Part shown: piece by piece, positions 9,401 to 16,583 of the stretch | How positions within the stretch are numbered: the stretch's first letter is position 1 | Layout of the letters: each line of letters begins with the position of its first letter | Source of the DNA: M3007 sp031398055 | GTDB taxonomy: Bacteria > Bacteroidota > Bacteroidia > Chitinophagales > Saprospiraceae | Length of the DNA: 64,000 nucleotides | Assembly: GCA_031398055.1 (NCBI GenBank) | Contig: JANNMS010000126.1 | Location: 1-64,000, forward strand | Direction: 5' to 3' | Position numbers and translations under genes: made by a program | Notes under the pieces: generated by a model | What the model was told of the DNA's origin: nothing | What the model saw: the letters and a program-made list of their open reading frames with translations, nothing else | Database searches by the model: none

Positions 9401-9873
9401 TCTGTTTTAAAATTGACGACGTGGAAATTGAAAAATGGACAGGCGTTTTGGCTTGGGCGGAAGTGACTTTTCCGGTTTCAAAAGGCGTGCACAAACTTTC
9501 GTGGATTTATGAAAAAGACCAGTTCGGCAGCGATGGCAGCGACCGAGCTTTTGTGGACAATATTTTGCTGCCGCCGAGCGAAACGATTGTCGGCACGAAA
9601 AATATTTCGGAGGTAAATTTTGACCTCGCCATTTTGCCAAATCCAGCGACCGACCGAGCCGTTTTGCGTTTTGAACTTCCTGATAATCAAGAAATTAGCA
9701 TTGATTTGTTCGATAATTTGGGACGGAAAATCAGGACGGTTTTGCCTGCACAAAATTTGCCGACAGGCCAGCAAACTTTGCCAGTTGATTTGAAAGGTTT
9801 GCGGAGCGGCGTGTATTTTTTGAGGATGCAGGGCGAGGATGGGAGCGAGGTTTTGCGGGTGGTGAAAATGTGA
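6433..9873 (+). CDS. Gingipain-family (peptidase C25) T9SS-exported protease
   Basis: A 1146-residue secreted cysteine protease. It has a signal peptide (residues 1-19), a propeptide-like region to about 230, a C25 caspase-fold domain (about 235-620), Ig-like modules (about 640-900), a cleaved-adhesin-like jelly-roll (about 915-1050, with EDWEAHNFTTFPWEM) and a type A sorting domain (LAILPNPATDRAVLRF ... GVYFLRMQ). The catalytic pair is visible as His451 in NYTGHGWEQ and Cys484 in VGCCSG. The 33-residue spacing equals that of His211/Cys244 in RgpB. It should be activated outside the cell and cleave proteins for nutrition or processing; cleavage specificity cannot be read from the sequence. 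A hairpin terminator follows at 9931. Confidence 0.93.
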   Translation: MKNLITFLISCLSMTALLAQVKNEIQVRVVSDDVSATELRLSFSQKIETAADFEIARQADGLTSLLVEGAPDVPKFAAALVIPNTGNTAVEIVDGKFTEISGIQISPSKGNLSRRIDPAAVPFHFGAAYEKDEFFPGRLADLQQPFIFREVRGQSVWIYPFQYNPKTKVLRVYSEMTLRVVAADGQGENELLASPTHSSRVFQQIFSKTFLNFSTARIEEKGAGGGVLEKMLVIVRDDLQAELEPLLTWKMQSGISVEVVQLSEIGSSEPTEIHNFVAAKYATEGYTYLMIVGDENDFKPEMRQNGGWYACDNCLGYQAGADHLPEILVGRLHASTPDQLKLMVARNLEYEKNPVVDADNNWCATGMAAASNQGAGIGDDGQIDYEHGNEWKAKHLADGFEKYYEFYEGSQSAVSPTPDDPSADQNGDPNSQNLLAVMNGSGVGLWNYTGHGWEQGVVTGNFDVTSVSQMTNVGRYPFVIIVGCCSGNFTIPGGDCLGEAMQRSSDPASGQPTGAICSFMSSDYQSWAPPMEGQDGMNQYLLDADGVNLTPTASAMLAVGNAKMILAYANDGELMADFWNPFTDPSVMPRTRLPQVLLANHSPSVFIGTSSLSVSCDVEGALITLFFDGKAIGSGVVLGGVAVINFDPLTNVGNITVTATQFNYIPYQGPVAVVPASGPFVILQKIELDDKAGNSNGKADFGEKIWMNVQLANIGLVPATATSAKLLIADPKITVLNSDEDFGDIEDSTSVQRDAVFAFSVADDVVDGTFANFKMHIIFSDSMGLDIAVPVKLNAPKLEVPAFKIDDAAPGGNGNGRLDSGEKATVTISNLNKGHANSLLATGILTTSNPYLSISAPFQLGILAAGNGSADAFFTIDVAADAPKSSTAVLDYQVVAGKYVAQNTTGAILINAILEDWEAHNFTTFPWEMTGGNKPWQLSLTGVYEGLYCSRSGTITHNQKSVMSINLNVTEAGTVSFARRVSCEDGYDFLCFKIDDVEIEKWTGVLAWAEVTFPVSKGVHKLSWIYEKDQFGSDGSDRAFVDNILLPPSETIVGTKNISEVNFDLAILPNPATDRAVLRFELPDNQEISIDLFDNLGRKIRTVLPAQNLPTGQQTLPVDLKGLRSGVYFLRMQGEDGSEVLRVVKM

Positions 9874-9929
9874 TTGGAGGTCGGAATTTATTCCGACTTA
9901 AAATGGGCGAAATAAATTTCGCCCTCCAA
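9874..9929. repeat. Inverted repeat, GGCGGAATTTATTCCGCC/GTCGAAATTTATTTCGAC family
   Basis: A pair of self-complementary units (GTCGGAATTTATTCCGAC and GGCGAAATAAATTTCGCC) flanked by GGAGG/CCTCC, starting immediately after the C25 protease stop codon. The family recurs at 23.06, 25.49, 30.56 and 46.34 kb. Confidence 0.85.
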
Positions 9930-9930
9930 A

Positions 9931-9967
9931 AACGCTCGATGCTGGTTTGCATCGGGCGTTTTTTTGG
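9931..9967 (+). terminator. Rho-independent terminator of the C25 protease gene
   Basis: AACGCTCGATGC (9931-9942) pairs with GCATCGGGCGTT (9949-9960), with one U-G pair, and is followed by a run of seven T on the plus strand. It lies about 60 bases after the protease stop codon. Confidence 0.85.
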
Positions 9968-9983
9968 GGGGGAATGGCTTTTT

Positions 9984-10217
9984 TTATTCCCCATTTTCCA
10001 ATCGTCGAAGTGCTTCCATTTTCAAAATTGCCTCGCGCAAAGTGATATTTGGGTCGAGGCGGTGCACCATTTCGAGCAGAAAATCGGCGTCGGTTTGGCT
10101 TTTGATGAATTTTTCTAGCGCGACCGCCACTTCTGAAAATGGCACGATTTCAAAATTGTCGTCAATTTTAGTGGACGAGTTCGTCGGTGGATTCAGTGAT
10201 TTCTTCATATTCTGCAT
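9984..10217 (-). CDS. Small hypothetical protein
   Basis: A 77-residue acidic, apparently helical protein (VAVALEKFIKSQTDADFLLEM). There is no signal peptide, membrane segment or recognised domain. It overlaps the 3' end of the upstream 84-residue gene by about 50 bases, which suggests translational coupling. A second Met four residues in (MKKSLNPP, start at 10208) would reduce the overlap slightly. The two-gene overlap is reminiscent of small paired modules, but nothing in either sequence identifies a toxin or an antitoxin. Confidence 0.55.
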   Translation of the reverse strand: MQNMKKSLNPPTNSSTKIDDNFEIVPFSEVAVALEKFIKSQTDADFLLEMVHRLDPNITLREAILKMEALRRLENGE

Positions 10218-10422
10218 ATTGTGGAAGGGGTTCCAGTCCTTTTAATTTAAAATACATCGCCAAAACCATGTCTGCCAATCGGACATCGGAAAAATGTTTT
10301 CGCAAGGCATCGGTTTCGAGCGACCAACCTTTTTTGACATAATTTTCCAAAGCCTCCATGGCTTTTTGCCGACGAATGTCGGGCGGCAAAACGTATGGCA
10401 TTTCTTCAACGAGATTTCGCAT
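10168..10422 (-). CDS. Small hypothetical protein
   Basis: An 84-residue protein starting MRNLVEEMPYVLPPDIRRQ. It is rich in charged helices and has no export signal. It is the upstream member of an overlapping pair with the 9984-10217 gene and lies downstream of a Uma2-family gene on the same strand. The sequence composition looks protein-like and the frame is clean, but I do not recognise a family. Confidence 0.55.
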   Translation of the reverse strand: MRNLVEEMPYVLPPDIRRQKAMEALENYVKKGWSLETDALRKHFSDVRLADMVLAMYFKLKGLEPLPQYAEYEEITESTDELVH

Positions 10423-10470
10423 GATTTAAATTTTTTGAAAGAAAATAATCACAGTTTCAAATCCACACGT

Positions 10471-11097
10471 TTAAATTTCTGAATTATCATAATCTGCTAT
10501 CAATTCACCGACGTTGACCGTTGAACCGTCTACAATTTCAACGGTTTTTGACCAATCGTCCACCGTCCATGCTTGCCCGCGTTCGGCCACCATCACCTTT
10601 TCGGAGGAGGTTAAAATCCAGATGACGCGGCGCACCCCCCTTTCATGAAGTTGTTTTGTCTTGTCAAAATAGTAATTCGGCAGGTCGCTGAGGTCGGCTT
10701 TTGTATCAACTTCGATGACGATTTCTGGGATGATTTCGGAATAATGGGCATGAAGTGGCGTGTTTTTCAACGATTCTTTTGTCCAAATGGCAATATCCGC
10801 CGCCCGCCAATCGCCTTTTTGAAATTTCAATCCGGCTTCGTTCGTGCCGAGAATATATTTTTTTCGGAGTTGCCGATGCGCTGCGGCGAACGTCTCGCCG
10901 ACGAGATAAGATTGAATTAAACAGCTGGCCATAACTTGTTCAATTTGTTTTTTACCAATAATTACATCCCGCCACCCGGCGTAATAAATCGGTTTGCCGT
11001 TGACCATTTCATAAATCAAAGCATCGGGAACGGTCAAATCGGAGACCTGCCCACCGACTGCTTCGACTTCCTGAATTTGAATTTTTGTTGCGTTCAT
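10471..11097 (-). CDS. Uma2 (DUF820) family PD-(D/E)XK nuclease-like protein
   Basis: About 208 residues, starting at MNATKIQIQEVE (an earlier in-frame Met lies five codons upstream). It has the restriction-endonuclease-like fold signature of the Uma2 family: an N-terminal YEMVNGKPIYYAGW segment, the acidic position in WRAADIAIW and the PEIVIEVDTKADL block carrying the Glu and Lys of the putative active site. The in vivo role of Uma2 proteins is poorly defined. It resembles the 35913-36554 protein more than the two other Uma2 proteins in this window. It precedes two small genes and follows a dynamin-family GTPase on the same strand. Confidence 0.85.
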   Translation of the reverse strand: MNATKIQIQEVEAVGGQVSDLTVPDALIYEMVNGKPIYYAGWRDVIIGKKQIEQVMASCLIQSYLVGETFAAAHRQLRKKYILGTNEAGLKFQKGDWRAADIAIWTKESLKNTPLHAHYSEIIPEIVIEVDTKADLSDLPNYYFDKTKQLHERGVRRVIWILTSSEKVMVAERGQAWTVDDWSKTVEIVDGSTVNVGELIADYDNSEI

Positions 11098-11122
11098 AAA
11101 ATTTAGATTCAAAAATTTTACA

Positions 11123-11130
11123 CAAAAATA
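11123..11130 (-). promoter_or_regulatory. Candidate -7 element (TATTTTTG) for the Uma2 gene
   Basis: The minus strand reads TATTTTTG, matching TAnnTTTG, 25 bases upstream of the 11097 start. No clear -33 TTTG is seen. The same placement recurs at the other three Uma2 genes. Confidence 0.4.
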
Positions 11131-11150
11131 GGGTTGAAATTGGGAAAAAG

Positions 11151-12890
11151 TCAGTCCACCGAAATCTCCGAATCGATTTTTTCCAATCGCTCTCGAATCG
11201 AAACGTACTGGTTTTCCAATTTTCCAATCTGCACATTTTCATTTTCGAGCAGCGAATCGAGTTCCAAAAAGTTGTCGCCGATGCGCGTTTTTATCGTGTG
11301 AACATACATTTTCAACTTGTTTTGCAATTCCTCTTCCATCCGCGCGCGGCCTTTTGCGATTTCTTCAAAATAGCCGTTCACGATTTTTTTGCGCTGCGTG
11401 CCTGCCGTCAAACCCGCAAAAAGGAAACCGACCGCCGACAAAATACCCCCGGTGATGTCCAAAACTGTGATTTGCGTCACGCCCGCCAAAATCAAACCGA
11501 TGATCGCCACGCCACTCCCGGCTGCGATATTTGGCGAAACGGCTACGTTTTCGGGGAAAAGCCGTGTGTCCTCAAAATTTTCGCTGCGCGACATGAATTT
11601 TGAAAATGCCTCCTGCAATTCTTTCAAAGTCGCCCCACGTTTGTCCGAAATATCCTCAAAAATGTAGCGGTCGCTGGCCACCAAAGTTTTGGATTGCCGG
11701 ATTTTCAGGTCAATCATTTTGGCCATTTGCTGCACTGAATCGGACAAATCGAGGACGCCGTCGTTCAGTTTCGTCCGCAATTCGGCGTTCAATTGGAGTT
11801 CCAATTTTTTTGAAAGTTCTTCGAGCCACTCTTTTATCGAGGTTTGTTTTGAAAAAATGCCCAAAAACGAGCGTTTTATCATCGGAAAAAACGACAAGCC
11901 GTCGGACAATTCTTCTCCAATTTTTTGGGTGGTTCGGTCGTAGCCATTCAACAAATTTTCAATCAATTGTGCAGCGTGGTGGTTCGATTTTTTTTCCTGA
12001 TTGTCCAAAGTTTGGCGGATGTCGAGGCGAAAAGCGGTATCGGAGCGAAATTGTTCGGAGCGCAAATCGAGGTCAATCCGAAAACGGTCGAGGATATTTA
12101 GGCTCGTTGAAATGTTGTTTTTCAATTTCATCGCGCCGCCGCGACCGCCCGTCACGTGCGTCCGGATGTAATCTCGGACGGTCGAAAAATTGGACGCGTC
12201 GTATTTTCCATCCAATTCATTTTTGGCAGAAACCGAAAAAATCAGCGGCTCGTTTAGCCCTTTTTTTTGTGCAAAAGCAAACAAACCGCGTTCGTTGACC
12301 GCCAAATCTTCGGGCGACATCAAATCTTTTTGCTGCAAAACGAAGATGATTTTCTTGTGCCAATCACGGTGGATGAAGTCGAAAAAATCCCACGACGACT
12401 GCCGGTACGGATTTTTTGCCTCAAAAACAAAAATCACCAAATCGCTCGCCGGGACAAATCGCTCGGTGATTTCTTGGTGTTTGTCTTCGATAGAATTCGT
12501 GCCGGGCGTGTCCACGATGGCGATTTCTTTCAAAATCGGCAGCGGCAAAAGCACCTTTTTCAAAAAAGGATTGACCACGATGATTTCTTCGTGCTCGCCG
12601 TACAAAATCTGCTGCACCGTGTCGGTCATCGGCTGCGGTGCGACGGCGCAAATGTCGCGGCCAAAAAGGTGTTCGGGGTCGAGCAGGGCGTTGATAAAAC
12701 TCGATTTTCCGGCTTTCACCTCGCCGACGATGACAAACATGAATGGCTCGGTCATCCGGTTTCGGAGTTCGCCGACGGTGTTGGTGAGGTCGTCGTGGCC
12801 GATTTCGCGGCTCAACGAATGGAGGTCTTTGACAATTTCTTCGACTTGCGCCCGCAGGCCGAGAATGCGTTGGTTTAGAATGTTTGACAT
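11151..12890 (-). CDS. Dynamin-family GTPase
   Basis: A 579-residue large GTPase. G1 is GEVKAGKSS near residue 56, G2 contains PMTDTVQ near 87, G3 is VDTPGTNSIED near 127 and G4 is probably LQQKD near 187. A long helical stalk region follows (about 265-440), with a hydrophobic segment (about 460-510, GSGVAIIGLILAGVTQITVL ... LSAVGFLFAGLTAGT) that could insert into membrane, and a helical C-terminus. Bacterial dynamins bind and remodel membranes in stress resistance or phage defence. Its neighbours, a secreted-type MBL hydrolase upstream and a Uma2 protein downstream, do not decide its role. The family call is firm; the function is open. Confidence 0.9.
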   Translation of the reverse strand: MSNILNQRILGLRAQVEEIVKDLHSLSREIGHDDLTNTVGELRNRMTEPFMFVIVGEVKAGKSSFINALLDPEHLFGRDICAVAPQPMTDTVQQILYGEHEEIIVVNPFLKKVLLPLPILKEIAIVDTPGTNSIEDKHQEITERFVPASDLVIFVFEAKNPYRQSSWDFFDFIHRDWHKKIIFVLQQKDLMSPEDLAVNERGLFAFAQKKGLNEPLIFSVSAKNELDGKYDASNFSTVRDYIRTHVTGGRGGAMKLKNNISTSLNILDRFRIDLDLRSEQFRSDTAFRLDIRQTLDNQEKKSNHHAAQLIENLLNGYDRTTQKIGEELSDGLSFFPMIKRSFLGIFSKQTSIKEWLEELSKKLELQLNAELRTKLNDGVLDLSDSVQQMAKMIDLKIRQSKTLVASDRYIFEDISDKRGATLKELQEAFSKFMSRSENFEDTRLFPENVAVSPNIAAGSGVAIIGLILAGVTQITVLDITGGILSAVGFLFAGLTAGTQRKKIVNGYFEEIAKGRARMEEELQNKLKMYVHTIKTRIGDNFLELDSLLENENVQIGKLENQYVSIRERLEKIDSEISVD

Positions 12891-12895
12891 TTTGT

Positions 12896-13026
12896 GATTG
12901 GTTGATTGGTTATTGGTTATTGGTTACTGGGAAATTGGTTATTGGGAAATTAGTTATTGGTTCAGCCAAATAACCAATTTCCCAATTTCCCAGTAACCAA
13001 TTTCCCAATTACCCAATAACCAATAA
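12896..13026. repeat. Inverted tandem repeat, GGTTATTGG/GGGAAATTGG family
   Basis: Multiple GGTTATT, GGTTACT and GGGAAATT units run to about 12961 and their reverse complements run back to 13026, giving a near-perfect long hairpin with a short loop. It fills the entire gap between the MBL hydrolase stop and the dynamin start. Confidence 0.9.
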
Positions 13027-14313
13027 CTATTTTACAGAATAGGCATCCCAGACGCTTCCGGCAGACCGTTTTTCTTTCATTTGCGCCATGTGGATAATTT
13101 GGCCGTCGCTGCGCAGGTTAATCATGCCGAAAAGGATGTCGCCGGATTTGTTGATGGAACGCGCCAGTTCGGTGCTGAAAACTTTCGGGCGTGGCCCGCG
13201 GGTATATTTTCCAGCGCAGCCGATGGCGTCGGCGCGCGGGTGCGAGTAACTTTCGTTGTCGCCGGACGAAATCACGGTTGCAAAAGGGCTGATTTTTTCC
13301 ATAAATGCTTCCGTAAAATCGCTCGAACCGTGGTGGCAACTTTTCGCCACATCCACCAAAAACGGGTTCGTCGCACCGTAATTTTTTATCAAATGGGTCT
13401 CCGAATCCGAATTCAAATCGCCGCCAAAAAGCAAGGAAATACTTCCGTAACTCAATTTTAAAACGATGCTGTGCCCATTTCGAGTGACCGACGAATCTTT
13501 AAACCATGCAAAACAGTCCTTGCCATCCGCTTTCGATTTGACGGGGCCGAGGATTTCGAGCGCGAAATTTTGGCCGTTCAAATTTTGCGAAAACAGGTTT
13601 TTGTCCGCACTGCTCAAAGATTTTGTTTCGGCCAGTCGCCCGGCATCGGCAGCCCCGACGACGGCTTCCAAAAAATCCTGAAAACCCATTCCCAAACCGC
13701 CTTGCGCCAAAAGATTTCGGCAATCGGCCAGCGAGTTGAAAGTAGTTTCGAGGTATTTTTTGCTGCCGATTTTGAAAGTTTTCCCCAAATCTTCATCAAA
13801 ACCAGCGGGTCGTGGTGATTTTTGCGAATGAAAAACGGCGATGCCGGTGTGGTAAATTTTCCCGAAAGTGAACCGCTCGTCGGCAACGATCGCCGTCAAA
13901 CCATCATAATGGTCGGCATCAAAATGGCTGACAAACGCAAAATCAATGTGGATTTTTTGGTTCGCGTCGAGCAGGTATTTGTACTGCCATTTGGTCAGAT
14001 AATTTCGAAAATTGGAGTTCGGCCCGCCATCAACCAGGAACCTGATTTTATCAATTTCGAGCAGGCAGGCATCGCCCTGGCCCACATCGATGTAAAAAAC
14101 TTTGAGGTGGAGCAGGTCGGTGGTTTCGGATTTTTTGACCCAGCCATCGTCGCCCGCCGTCGTCACTTTGTAATAATTGCCCGATTCCTCGGTCACGCCC
14201 AACCAAGTGCCGAGCAGCACGGTATTGACTTGTTTTTTCAGGCCGGACGTGCCGATTTCGGCGAAAACGCCGAGTTCCGGGACGGCTGCATATTTTACAA
14301 AAAGGAGTGGCAT
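13027..14313 (-). CDS. ComEC/Rec2-like MBL-fold hydrolase with N-terminal SH3-like domain
   Basis: A 428-residue protein. Residues about 1-65 look like a bacterial SH3 domain (LGTWLGVTEESGNYYKV). From about 70 it is a metallo-beta-lactamase hydrolase of the ComEC type: LKVFYIDVGQGDACLLE, DGGPNSN, and the metal motif SHFDADHYDGL supplying His-X-Asp-X-Asp-His. A later HHGSSD block and SSGDNESYSHP are also visible. There is no signal peptide and there are no membrane segments, so it is a stand-alone relative of the ComEC C-terminal domain. It may act on nucleic acid or nucleotide substrates; this is inference. It lies directly upstream of the dynamin gene and likely shares its transcript. Confidence 0.85.
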   Translation of the reverse strand: MPLLFVKYAAVPELGVFAEIGTSGLKKQVNTVLLGTWLGVTEESGNYYKVTTAGDDGWVKKSETTDLLHLKVFYIDVGQGDACLLEIDKIRFLVDGGPNSNFRNYLTKWQYKYLLDANQKIHIDFAFVSHFDADHYDGLTAIVADERFTFGKIYHTGIAVFHSQKSPRPAGFDEDLGKTFKIGSKKYLETTFNSLADCRNLLAQGGLGMGFQDFLEAVVGAADAGRLAETKSLSSADKNLFSQNLNGQNFALEILGPVKSKADGKDCFAWFKDSSVTRNGHSIVLKLSYGSISLLFGGDLNSDSETHLIKNYGATNPFLVDVAKSCHHGSSDFTEAFMEKISPFATVISSGDNESYSHPRADAIGCAGKYTRGPRPKVFSTELARSINKSGDILFGMINLRSDGQIIHMAQMKEKRSAGSVWDAYSVK

Positions 14314-14360
14314 ATTTCAAATTTGAGTTAAAAATTTTGAGATTGTTCGCTTAAAAGTAG

Positions 14361-14975
14361 TCAATGAATTAGCAAATCCACATTTTTCCCACAACAAAAA
14401 AGCAAATCAAGGCTCGAAAGGTCGGGCAAAAAGCCATGCCGTTCGCTGAAAACTTGCGCGTATTTTTTTGGTAAAAAAACCTCCGGCGGCGTCATTTTTT
14501 TTGGAGAAATGGCGTCCCGAAAATCGCCCGGCGTTCCGACGTTTTTTTCGGTAAAAGTTGTGGAAAGGTAAAAATCAATGTCCAAACCCATTTTTTTGAG
14601 CAAAACGGCCATGATTTCGATGTTGAAATCAAAAAGTAATTTGAATTTTTTTTGAAAAAATGGCTCGAACGCCGGGGCAAAATGTTCAAAATACGGCGAC
14701 CGCCCGTAGCCTGCAACAATGCTTCCCCAGTGGATTTGCTGCCAATTTTCGGTGTACGAAATCTCCACTTCCCGGATCGGCGTCTGCTGGTTTTTCCCTT
14801 TTTTCAACGGAATCGTGAGGCGTTGCACCCCGTTCGGCCCGGCGATGTGGCAGCGATTTCGGTAACTTCCTTTGTGATAATTTTCGCAAGCCTCCAAAAT
14901 CACGGGCTGATTTTGGTGCGCGACGGCGAGCCACGAAACGGGCGGCAAATATGGAAGTTCAATCAATGAAGACAT
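14361..14975 (-). CDS. WbqC-like family protein
   Basis: About 204 residues, starting at MSSLIELPYLPP (a longer frame overlaps the preceding gene and is unlikely). The sequence fits the WbqC-like family: LPPVSWLAVAHQNQPVILEACENYHKGSYRNRCHI near the N-terminus, NGVQRLTIPL, and HWGSIVAGYGRSPYFEHF. Members are often found with surface polysaccharide genes in Bacteroidota, but their reaction is not settled. It begins 24 bases after the hemC-hemD stop, so it is probably at the end of that transcript. The link to haem synthesis may be only positional. Confidence 0.8.
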   Translation of the reverse strand: MSSLIELPYLPPVSWLAVAHQNQPVILEACENYHKGSYRNRCHIAGPNGVQRLTIPLKKGKNQQTPIREVEISYTENWQQIHWGSIVAGYGRSPYFEHFAPAFEPFFQKKFKLLFDFNIEIMAVLLKKMGLDIDFYLSTTFTEKNVGTPGDFRDAISPKKMTPPEVFLPKKYAQVFSERHGFLPDLSSLDLLFCCGKNVDLLIH

Positions 14976-14998
14976 GGCGCAAAAGTACCAATCTGAAA

Positions 14999-16480
14999 CT
15001 AAAATCCAGTTTTCCGCCAAACCTGAAACGCCTTGATTGTTGGAAAAACAATCGGTTTCGCGCCTGTTTTTTGAATCAAATCAGCCGTTTTTCCCGATGG
15101 ACAAAGATGAAACGCACCCGGTTTTACAAATTTTTGGTAAAATTCAAACTGCGCAAAACTTGTCCAAAAAATGGCATCCGCACTGCGCAACCTGTCCAAA
15201 ATTTCCTTTTTAAAAAGTGGTTTCAATCGGTAAGTTGCCAAAATCGAGCGGTTTTCGGTGGCATTTTCGGCTGCATTTTCATTGGTAATTGTCAAAATAT
15301 CGCTTTCCAAAACGTCAATCAAATCGGATTTCCAAAGTGGTTTTAAAAAATCAAATCCAAAACCATCCGAGCAACCGCTCACCCAAATCCCTTTTTTTGC
15401 CAATTCAAACCATGTTTTTGTCCCGGCCGTCCAGACGTTTTTTTGCTTTAAAATTTCAGTCAAATTTTTATCAAAAACGGCTCGGTGATGTGAGATGAAA
15501 ATGTCTTTTTTATTTTCCAAAATTTGAAAATCCACGTTTTCAAAAAAGTCATTTTCAAAAAAATCGCCCATAAAATCGCTGGCAGAAAACAGGCTTTTAC
15601 CGTGCAGGATAAAGTTTATTTCAAATAAAATATCATCAATCGGTTGGTTCACTGAATCAAAACCTGAAATATTCAGCAAACGCCCATCTTTAAAATCAAT
15701 GACCACCACGCCATATTTTTGATGACAACCGCCGCCATATTTTTTCATCATCTGCCTTTCCCAATCCAGTTTTTTGTAAAGTTTTACTTGGTTCAACCGT
15801 TTCAAAATCGCCACCGCCTTCGAATTTCGCCGCAAACATGAAACCGCCAAAGCACCCTGGGAAGCCGCCGGTGGACATTCAAAAAGTGGCAAAATCATAA
15901 AGTCAAAGTCCTCGCGCAGCCCGGCGGCAAATGAAAAATCATTTTTTGCCAACCGGTTCAAACCCGCAAAAGCCAAAACGATGGCATCAAAATCGCCATT
16001 TTTTAATTTTTGCAAACGCGTGTCCACGTTCCCGCGAATTGGTAAAATTTTAATTTCAACAGAATATGGCAATGACTTTTTTAAAAAACGCGGAACGAGT
16101 GCAGCCCGCCGCAGCGACGAAGTTCCAATTTTTAAAACCTTTTTTTGTCGACAATTTTTATTGAAAATCACGACATCGTGCGGCAGTTCGCGTTCGACGA
16201 CGGCATGAAAAAACGCCGGGTCGTCCAAAATTTCGCTGCTCAAATCCTTCATCGAATGCACCGCGAAATCGGCTTTTCTCGCCAAAATCATTTCGTCGAT
16301 GTCGCTGGTAAAAACGTCGCGGCTGTCCATTTCAAAAATCGGAGTTTCGGGGTCGAGGTCGCCGCGGGAAGGTTTGGCGAGGATTTCAATTTCGAGGTTT
16401 GGGAATGCCTTTTCCATCCGTTTTCGAACAATTTCGGATTGAATCAAGGCCAATTTTGAGTTTCGACTGACTATTTTCAT
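14999..16480 (-). CDS. hemC: Porphobilinogen deaminase fused to uroporphyrinogen-III synthase-like domain (HemC-HemD)
   Basis: About 493 residues from MKIVSRNSKLAL; a second ATG lies one codon earlier. Residues 1-300 are HemC, which polymerises four porphobilinogens. Visible features are catalytic Asp79 in HSMKDL, IGTSSLRRAAL near 120, RGNVDTRLQKL near 150 and the dipyrromethane-cofactor Cys252 in YGGGCHQ. Residues about 310-493 resemble HemD, ending in HLCPSGKTADLIQKTGAKPI, but this part is shorter than usual (about 180 rather than 240 residues). The fusion would yield uroporphyrinogen III directly. It lies downstream of ALAS, separated by a CACATAG-type inverted repeat. Confidence 0.9.
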   Translation of the reverse strand: MKIVSRNSKLALIQSEIVRKRMEKAFPNLEIEILAKPSRGDLDPETPIFEMDSRDVFTSDIDEMILARKADFAVHSMKDLSSEILDDPAFFHAVVERELPHDVVIFNKNCRQKKVLKIGTSSLRRAALVPRFLKKSLPYSVEIKILPIRGNVDTRLQKLKNGDFDAIVLAFAGLNRLAKNDFSFAAGLREDFDFMILPLFECPPAASQGALAVSCLRRNSKAVAILKRLNQVKLYKKLDWERQMMKKYGGGCHQKYGVVVIDFKDGRLLNISGFDSVNQPIDDILFEINFILHGKSLFSASDFMGDFFENDFFENVDFQILENKKDIFISHHRAVFDKNLTEILKQKNVWTAGTKTWFELAKKGIWVSGCSDGFGFDFLKPLWKSDLIDVLESDILTITNENAAENATENRSILATYRLKPLFKKEILDRLRSADAIFWTSFAQFEFYQKFVKPGAFHLCPSGKTADLIQKTGAKPIVFPTIKAFQVWRKTGF

Positions 16481-16492
16481 CATAATATTTTT

Positions 16493-16570
16493 ACCACAAA
16501 GACACATCAGAAAACATAAGTTTTAAAAATTTCAACTTAAAACTTATGTTTTCTGATGTGCCTTTGTGGT
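16493..16570. repeat. Inverted repeat, CACAAAG/CACATAG family
   Basis: Arms 16493-16526 and 16537-16570 are near-perfect reverse complements (one or two mismatches in 34) with a 10-base loop. It lies between ALAS and hemC in the same transcript. In the first arm an alternative hemC start (MCLCGKN) is read, which is an artefact of the repeat. Confidence 0.9.
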
Positions 16571-16583
16571 TAAAAAGATGTGT

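Noticed and set aside
14980..14987. TACTTTTG element just before the WbqC-like gene as a promoter
   Set aside because: It matches TAnnTTTG but lies four bases from the ATG inside the hemC-hemD gap and lacks a -33 box at normal spacing; chance is likely.
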